A DNA stretch of 64,000 nt, taken from assembly GCF_000003815.2 (NCBI RefSeq), contig NC_049994.1, forward strand, positions 3,457,532 through 3,521,531, written 5' to 3'. A program made the translations under genes and the position numbers. Of this stretch, positions 58,529 to 64,000 are shown piece by piece (the stretch's first letter is position 1; every line of letters starts with the position of its first letter). The notes below the pieces were generated by a model. It searched no databases. It saw nothing but the letters and a program-made list of their open reading frames with translations, and was not told the origin of the DNA. Origin of the DNA: Branchiostoma floridae. Lineage: Eukaryota > Chordata > Leptocardii > Amphioxiformes > Branchiostomatidae.

Positions 58529-61500
58529 CTATAAAAGATTGCAGAGTTAATTGTACATAGACGAAAGGAGAAAGATGACATCTACTGTTGTCTTGACATC
58601 AGGAAACAAGTCTCAGAGAAAGTACTCTTGGCCTTACTTCCATGGACATGTACAGCCAAACCTGTAATGATCAGTGATGATCATCAAAAGAAGCTCGAAT
58701 AAGAAACATATGCCAGTCATAATATCCAAGCTAAAACAAGTAGTTAGTGGGCTCCTGAGCATAAAATCCTACTAATGATGATCGTCTCTCGTGATCAACT
58801 AAGACCTTTCTAGTTAGTTCCCTAGTATTTTTCAGCGAATTGAGGAAAGCCATGTTAAGAGCCTGTCCCATGCGCAGGCACAAGATTGGAGACATGGCAG
58901 GTTTCGAACCTCTTGGGCCTGAGCCCAAAGCGCTGCCGAATACGCCACGCGCTCTAACAAAGGTGAACCCTACCTAGAGCACCCTGTGGGTACCGGGCTA
59001 TTTTGGAGCACGCCGGGTCGCTGGATTTGCAGTCCAAACCAACCCTTGGCCAGGTGACACATATACGCCGAAATCAAATAGTGGAGATACTTTAGGTATC
59101 CGGTAGTCTACCTGGACAAAATTTGTGGCTCCAGAACCCAGCCTTGGGGTACATCCCTTACGAATAGCAAGACAAATGTGACAGTAGTAATAATTAAGGG
59201 TTAATGACCCGACCCGAGGTGTATATGGTGTCATAACTCCTGGTCCTTTGCTATAACCACCGAAACCATCGCTACGCTCACTCGGTGGTTTTATTCGGTG
59301 GTTATAGGAAAGGACAAGGCGTTATGACACCATTTAAAAGGAGATAACAGATTGCATTTTGAAACCAAAATTTCAGCAAAAAATATTCGAAACATTGTAG
59401 TCTTTGACTCTTTAGAACAACAAAACATTATCAATGTTAACAGAAGGAGCCATTCCCCTCTTCTTGCAGTCTGTACTTATTCCCTCTGCTCTGGAATATG
59501 TTTCGCTCCTTTTGATTGGCCAATGCCTTCATAATATCATATCCTTTGTGTATCGCTCCTTCTGATTGGTTAGAATGAATCGACACCGGCACCGGCACCG
59601 GTGTCGATTTGCATCGACACTGGTGCCGGTGTCGAGTGTCGATTCAAATCGACACCGGTGCCGGTGTCGATTCATTCTGACCAATCAGAAGGGCGATACA
59701 CGCCGGGCTGGCGGGAACCTAAGTATTACGGCGTCATAACCAACGTGGAACGGGGCCTTCTGATTGGTCCGCGGCGCCTGGCAATATGATAATAACCGTT
59801 AATGTCTCGCCCGCCCCTAGTACATGCCAGGCAGCGAACCTCCTCGCTGCATCTGAATGCTAACCAGCTTTCAGCCAATCAGATCTCCTCTCGTTTTTTC
59901 CCTGGTTGAAAGTTACCGACCAATCACGTTACCTCTTGGTCGTTGCCGACAACGTGATTGGCTGGCTAACGGATGGCAAGGACTACAACAGCAAGAAGGA
60001 TATATCGCATACATGCCAGTACACCAGGGTTGTTGATTGACACATACATGTACAGCAAGCGGCTGACCAAGCATGAGAGAATGATCTTACCGAGACCAAA
60101 CGGCATGACGTGGTCGTCCCTCTGGTACTGTCCCTGAGCGTCCAAGAAGCGGCCAGGATCGAACTTTCCGGGGTTCGGGAAATGTTGCGGGTCATGGTGG
60201 ACGGACCACAAGTTGGGCTGTAAAACAAGACAAACACATGAACAAATAATTTATTACCCTCCGATATTGGGCCCATGGCGTATTGACATGCGATCCGTTT
60301 CACTGCTCAAGACTTGGCCAGCTGTCATCAGCAAATCTTATCATCACTTGTTATCGAGATGGAACGTGATTGGCTGACAAATTTCCCTCCATGATCCAAG
60401 GCGTACCTGATTGGCATCGCTTGATTAAACGCAATGGGAGATCCTATACGCCGGGATTTTTGCTTTATATACACAATCTGCTGGCCTGATATCAACAGTA
60501 GTCTTTCATTGAATAAAGCAGTTCCAAAAATCATTAAGAAAGAGTTTATTTCATTTGAATAACCAGACTCGGACACTTGGCTTACCAGCACCGCCGTGCC
60601 TTCTGGAATGTTGTATCCATGGAAACTGGTGTCACGTGATGTTGCGCGAGTGACGCTTGTCGGCAGGATGGTGCCGATGCGAGCCACCTCGGTCAGGACG
60701 GCCTCCGTGTACGGCATCTGGGCACGGTGGGCGGTGGACGGCGGCTTGTCGTATCCGAGCACGGAGTGGATCTCCTCTTGAACCTGTACAGTAAGCATGT
60801 CGTAACATTAAGAACACAGGAAAAGAGAACATTCCAACGTAAAACTCTCTTTAAAATGAACACGTGACTGTATGTCCGGCCCTTAATAAGCCTTCTTATA
60901 CTAGTACCACTCATGTGCGGGTGAAAGGAACTCTGGGTAATATGTCAAAGTTGAAGGCCCTCAGACATCAACAGTCTCGTCTCCACCATTTTTTTTCGAT
61001 TTGTGTAACAATGTCCGGAACGTAATGGCGCCTGCAAAATGGTGGAATGTTGATTTTCTGAGGGCCTTCAACTTTGACATATTACCCAGAGTTCTTTCAC
61101 CCGTGCATGCGTGGTAACTAGTGTGAGAAGGCTTATAAAAGAGTCAAAGGTACCGGCTTTACCGTCCCCTGTACATTTTAATGACTTTGTTCATAATTAT
61201 CCCCAAGGATAGGTGCATTAGTTCGTACCTTTGCTTGGATGTCCGGGTTGAGAATCATGTACAGAAACGCCCAGTACAGAGTAGTGGAGGTGGTTTCCGC
61301 CCCGGCGACGAACATGTCAAACAGCACCATCTCTGTGTACCCATCAGTGAACGTGGTCTCGTCGTCTTTCTCACGAGATTTGGTCTCCCTCACGTACGAA
61401 TCGATAAGGTCCCGGATGTCGTTGGAATCGAATGTCTTCTTGTGGGAGTCCATCTCCTCTCGGAGGTAAGCTCTAATGGTGCCCATGAGGTCTAGCATAA

Positions 61501-62156
61501 TTTGTGGGCCTTGTCCCAGTCCTGGCACACGTCGCAAGATGGGGAAAAAGACGGCAATTTGGCCAAAAAAGTTGAAGGAAAGGCCTCGGTCAAGAGCGTC
61601 CATCAAGCGTGTGAACTTGTCGTCGTTATATTCGAACCTAGTGAGAAGATAAACAAAAAGATGACAGTGGTGGCATCTTCAATGACGTAAGTGATATGGA
61701 CATGACTGTAACGATAAACAATTATAGAACATAGTGGAAAATGAACTTCGTTGATGCTACAACATGGTAGAGAAAGACGGTAATAATTATAAGAAGAAAG
61801 TAAGTATCGTGGCACACATTTACATAAGAAGATGATTTGCCCAAAGTGTTAATTGCTGTATTTCTTTATATTTTTCGTCTAGTGTGCGTATGTCTCTTTA
61901 TTTTTTGACTTTCTTTATCGAACTCACCTGGATCCGAACACAATGGAACAGATGACGTTAGTGACGGCATTCTGGACCATACGTCTAATGTTGAACGGTT
62001 TGTTCCCCATCTTCATGATTTCTGCCTGAAGAGCGACCGACTCCTCTAAGATTTTCCCCTCCAAGCTTCTCTTCCCAAAGCCGAACTCCCGGAGAGACAT
62101 CAGTGTGAACTTCCGGTGTTCCTTCCACGGAGTGCCGAAAGGAGCGGAAATGATAC
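58347..62156 (-). CDS. CYP2: CYP2-family cytochrome P450, 5' end missing, 5 exons
   Basis: On the minus strand, join 62156-61928, 61637-61229, 60783-60586, 60217-60091 and 58528-58347; all introns are GT..AG and phases agree. Encodes 380 residues plus stop. In order: helix C region with PWKEHRKF; FGFGKRSLEG; NVICSIVFGSR; helix I oxygen-binding AGAETTSTT; helix K EVAR (ExxR); WSVHHDP; meander FDPGRF; and the haem loop FGLGPRICLG with the axial Cys codon at 58515-58517. Every catalytic motif is intact, so the gene looks functional. CYP2 enzymes are ER-anchored monooxygenases using NADPH-P450 reductase and are about 500 aa long. The membrane anchor and proline hinge (about 115 aa, probably two exons) are not recognisable in 62157-64000. 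A phase-1 splice (G|GT) should join the first visible exon to them. The subfamily cannot be fixed by eye. Confidence 0.95.
58741..58957 (-). mobile_element. tRNA-derived SINE in the last P450 intron
   Basis: The minus strand from about 58957 reads a tRNA-like head (GCGTGGCGTATTCGGCAGCG, then AGGTTCGAAACC) and the SINE body CTTGTGCC..CGCATGGGACAGGCTCTTAA. The 3' limit is approximate and no clear target-site duplication is visible. Confidence 0.6.
59225..59333. repeat. Hairpin, ~38-bp arms
   Basis: ATGGTGTCATAAC..CCTTTGCTATAACCACCGAA is inverted as TTCGGTGGTTATAGGAAAGG..GTTATGACACCAT, with a few mismatches. Last P450 intron. Confidence 0.85.
59551..59698. repeat. Hairpin with CACCGG-rich internal repeats
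   Basis: TATCGCTCCTTCTGATTGGT with AGAATGAATCGACACCGG is inverted at 59660-59698. The middle holds several copies of ATCGACACCGGTGCCGGTGT-like words in both orientations. Last P450 intron. Confidence 0.85.
59920..59961. repeat. Short inverted repeat CCAATCACGTT
   Basis: 11-bp perfect arms (59920-59930, 59951-59961) about 20 bp apart, just downstream of another CCAATCAG. A third hairpin-forming sequence in the same P450 intron. Confidence 0.7.
60091..60217 (-). CDS. CYP2: P450 exon: meander and first half of haem loop
   Basis: Acceptor TTTTACAG. Starts PNLWSVHHDP and contains FDPGRFLD (the PERF-type motif). Ends inside the haem loop after VMPFGL plus the first base of a Gly codon at donor GTAAGA. 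Without splicing, the frame runs into intron and the haem cysteine is absent, so the splice is required. Confidence 0.94.
60586..60783 (-). CDS. CYP2: P450 exon: helices J' to K and beta 1
   Basis: Acceptor TGTACAG. 66 codons starting VQEEIHSVLG, with the substrate-contact run MPYTEAVLTEVAR containing ExxR, then GYNIPEGTAVL. Phase 0 at both ends; donor GTAAGC. Confidence 0.94.
60886..61136. mobile_element. 251-bp TIR element with ~90-bp arms in a P450 intron
   Basis: ATAAGCCTTCT..ACTAGT begins the left arm and is inverted at the right end. The arms contain CTCTGGGTAATATGTCAAAG and GGCCCTCAG, the same family as 40442-40626. It lies within the intron 60784-61228. Confidence 0.8.
61229..61637 (-). 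CDS. CYP2: P450 exon: helices F to I
   Basis: Acceptor CACTAG, completing Arg before FEYNDDKF. Holds the proline-rich FFPILRRVPGL loop, a helix G-H segment with DIRDLIDSYV, and helix I with the AGAETT oxygen-activation motif. Ends ...NPDIQAK at donor GTACGA, phase 0; 409 bp. Confidence 0.94.
61928..62156 (-). CDS. CYP2: P450 exon: B-C loop to helix E
   Basis: The first recognisable exon. Acceptor TTTTTCAG; the two leading bases complete a Gly codon. Begins IISAPFGTPWKEHRKF and runs through FGFGKRSLEG to IVFGS, ending with two bases of an Arg codon at donor GTGAGT. Confidence 0.93.
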
Positions 62157-62614
62157 CTGAAAAAATATAGTTTATTCGTTCAATCTATCAATCAATTAGT
62201 CAATCAATTAATTAATCAATTAATCATGCCAACGACTTGAGCCCTGTAAAAATAGTTCAGACGCCCTTTAGACTAGTACGCTAGCACCTAAAGAAACGTT
62301 TAAGAAATAACAAGACTGGCAATAAAAATGTATTATTGCCATGACGACGATTGAGGGTACAACAATACAGCTCAAATCAGAAATAGATTGAACAGAATCC
62401 AAAATAATAAGGGAAAATCCATTTTATTCCTTTTTTTTCGACGTGATAATCCGAAAACGCAGTGCAAAATTTTAGAAAAATCAAGCCATATTGGATTAGA
62501 ATGCAGCTTTTCAAGACACTCAAGTCCTGGGAATAATGACTTGTGGGGGCGATTGCCCCGTACAAAGTCTGAATTGTCCAGTCGTGTCGTCTTGATTTCA
62601 TAAGAGTGAAGGAT

Positions 62615-62880
62615 ACTTGGGGGCGATCGCCCTGCCTGTAGTCCGGGGCGATCGCCCTGTTGGTAGCCTTGGGTGGTCGCCCTGCCTGTAGTTGGGGGCG
62701 ATCGCCCTGCTAGTAGTTGGGGGCGATCGCCCTGCCGGTAGATTTGGGCGGTCGCCCTGTCTGTAGTTTGGGGCGATCGCCCTGCTAGTAGTTTGGAACG
62801 ATCGCCCTACAGGTAGTTTGGGGCGATCGCCCTGACAGTACTTGGGGGCGATCGCCCTGCTAGTACTTGGGGCATGCCAG
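62615..62880. repeat. Minisatellite of ~26-bp units on the palindrome GCGATCGC
   Basis: About 11 units of GGGGCGATCGCCCTGC + TAGTAGTT with variants. Most keep the 8-bp palindrome GCGATCGC, and several show GGTGGTCGC or GGCGGTCGC. On the minus strand it produces a repetitive ORF (SRAIAPNYRQGDRP) with no support as a gene. It lies 5' of the visible P450 exons. Confidence 0.9.
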
Positions 62881-63484
62881 TATGTTTGCTCGGTCGACCT
62901 GTCAGTAGCTGGGATAAGTTTTAAATATAAATATGAATATGCAAATATAATCAGCAATCACACACACATACATACGCAAATTACGCACTCTTAGTCCATT
63001 GCAATTAGGTATATTGATTGGTAAGGAAAAAGGGAAAACTATACAACTGAAGGCGTAAAACTACAGGTTACAATACAAATCGTGCAATGTACAGAGGGAT
63101 GGACCCTTTACAGTTTATATCTAGCTTGATTGTACTTGCCATGGCTAATCATCGATTGTATTTTCGGCAATGCCCTTGTTGCACATTTGTCAGCAAAGTA
63201 TTTCAAGCTATTCGTTTGCTACTGATAGCTCAAATTACAAGTTCTAAACCTACATGGCCCTAATCAAATGATTCAAGTTCAGCTTTTGCTCGATACAATT
63301 CGTTGTGCAATCGTTTGCGGTATAGACTCAGTGGTTAAACATGAACAGAGAGAAAGAACAATTAGAGACTACTGGCAACATGTAGCATCACAACTTCACT
63401 ACATCTGGGATTACACATTTCAAGAATTATGGTGTTACAAATATCATATGGCAGTACCCTAGCACAATATGAATAAGCCATTGA

Positions 63485-63799
63485 ATGTATTGTTCGTGGA
63501 CAAATGTAGTCGAACCGCAATCACATGTACTTGACGTAATATACAGGTTGCAATGTGGACGGTTTCGGACAGTGCGCGTGAACGGGGCATCGGTCGCAGT
63601 GGGAGGATTCAAGCGTGCAGGTGACGTGTTGGAGAATCTTGCTGCGCGCGGTCTCGGTCCATGCAAAAGGTTCCAATTCCTTTTGAATGGCACTCAAGAC
63701 GGCACATCGTCAGCGATCGTACGTTTTGATCGAATAGCATCTTTGATGCGACCCACTGGAAGATCACAGTTCTCCTCTTTGTTTGACGTGGAAGTGTGA
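63485..63799 (+). CDS. Weak candidate ORF, unknown
   Basis: A 104-aa frame in the most GC-rich part of this end of the window, containing RFRTVRVNGASVAVGGF and DVLENLAARGLG. I do not recognise a family. The minus strand is also open over much of it (two ORFs of 81 and 88 aa), and none of the frames resembles a P450 N-terminus. It could be an exon of an unseen gene or transposon remnant, or chance. No splice sites are obvious. Confidence 0.2.
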   Translation: MYCSWTNVVEPQSHVLDVIYRLQCGRFRTVRVNGASVAVGGFKRAGDVLENLAARGLGPCKRFQFLLNGTQDGTSSAIVRFDRIASLMRPTGRSQFSSLFDVEV

Positions 63800-64000
63800 C
63801 AGTTGCAAGCGCCTCCGCAGTCACGTGTCTCCTCGCCATGAAGAGTCGAATCACGAGTTTCTTGTCTGGAATGGGCGTTGTTCTGAAAATTGAAGTTACA
63901 ACGGATTTAGGGTTTAGCGCTTATACACTAGCTACCTACGGCTGAAAACTTTGGAAACAGTTGCAGTGATCACTCGAGTAATTACACACATATACGTAGC

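Noticed and set aside
58244-58581. Two minus-strand ORFs (89 and 66 aa) in the last P450 exon
   Set aside because: Both are in the wrong frames; the third frame carries the haem-loop continuation PRICLGKQLAEMELF.
62615-62880. GCGATCGC repeats as cyanobacterial HIP1, i.e. contamination
   Set aside because: The palindrome occurs only in a tight tandem minisatellite and the flanks are intron-bearing animal sequence; HIP1 is dispersed through coding DNA.

Overview
The window is animal genomic DNA, most likely from a cephalochordate (amphioxus, Branchiostoma) or a similar invertebrate deuterostome. The evidence is intron-split genes with GT..AG junctions, a prokineticin-receptor-like GPCR, a CYP2-type cytochrome P450, tRNA-derived SINEs, 5'-truncated non-LTR retrotransposon ends and many small terminal-inverted-repeat (TIR) elements. 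No bacterial operon, CRISPR array or complete autonomous mobile element is visible. The species call rests on the overall character of the sequence, not on a database match.

Two real genes can be reconstructed. (1) A class A GPCR on the + strand has four coding exons (16529-16977, 33689-33877, 35559-35654, 36225-36738). They join in frame through three phase-2 introns to give 415 residues with all seven-helix landmarks, closest to prokineticin receptors. Its first intron is 16.7 kb and is mostly repeats. (2) The 3' part of a CYP2-family P450 lies on the - strand. Its five exons (62156-61928, 61637-61229, 60783-60586, 60217-60091, 58528-58347) encode 380 residues from the C-helix region to the stop. 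The roughly 115 N-terminal residues are not found and probably lie beyond base 64000.

Layout. 0-11 kb: three diverged copies of a multi-kilobase block, broken by TIR elements and a LINE tail. 12.7-15.9 kb: a 1.6 kb tandem duplication. 16.2-36.7 kb: the receptor gene. Its first intron holds a 62-bp minisatellite, a perfect hairpin, and a 10 kb array of a ~1.1 kb unit into which a LINE fragment, two SINEs and a TIR element have inserted, three of the four with visible target-site duplications. 37-53 kb: no gene; tandem arrays (24 bp, 162 bp, ~330 bp), duplicated blocks and a chimeric copy of two pieces found 10-12 kb apart. 53-58 kb: a 21-bp minisatellite, a 1.07 kb dispersed element and two TIR elements in inverted orientation. 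58.3-62.2 kb: the P450, with introns rich in hairpins and SINEs. 62.6-62.9 kb: a minisatellite built on the palindrome GCGATCGC. 63-64 kb: one weak candidate ORF. A 100-N assembly gap lies at 34133-34232.

The two genes have no evident functional link. The receptor would act at the plasma membrane in peptide signalling, and the P450 in the endoplasmic reticulum in oxidation of lipids or xenobiotics. I found no convincing undescribed molecular system. The most informative signals are the nested insertions with target-site duplications, a 59-bp insertion with perfect TIRs, a CRE/CCAAT module upstream of the receptor that recurs twice in the upstream duplicated blocks, and a repeat that abuts the P450 stop codon and probably supplies its 3' UTR.
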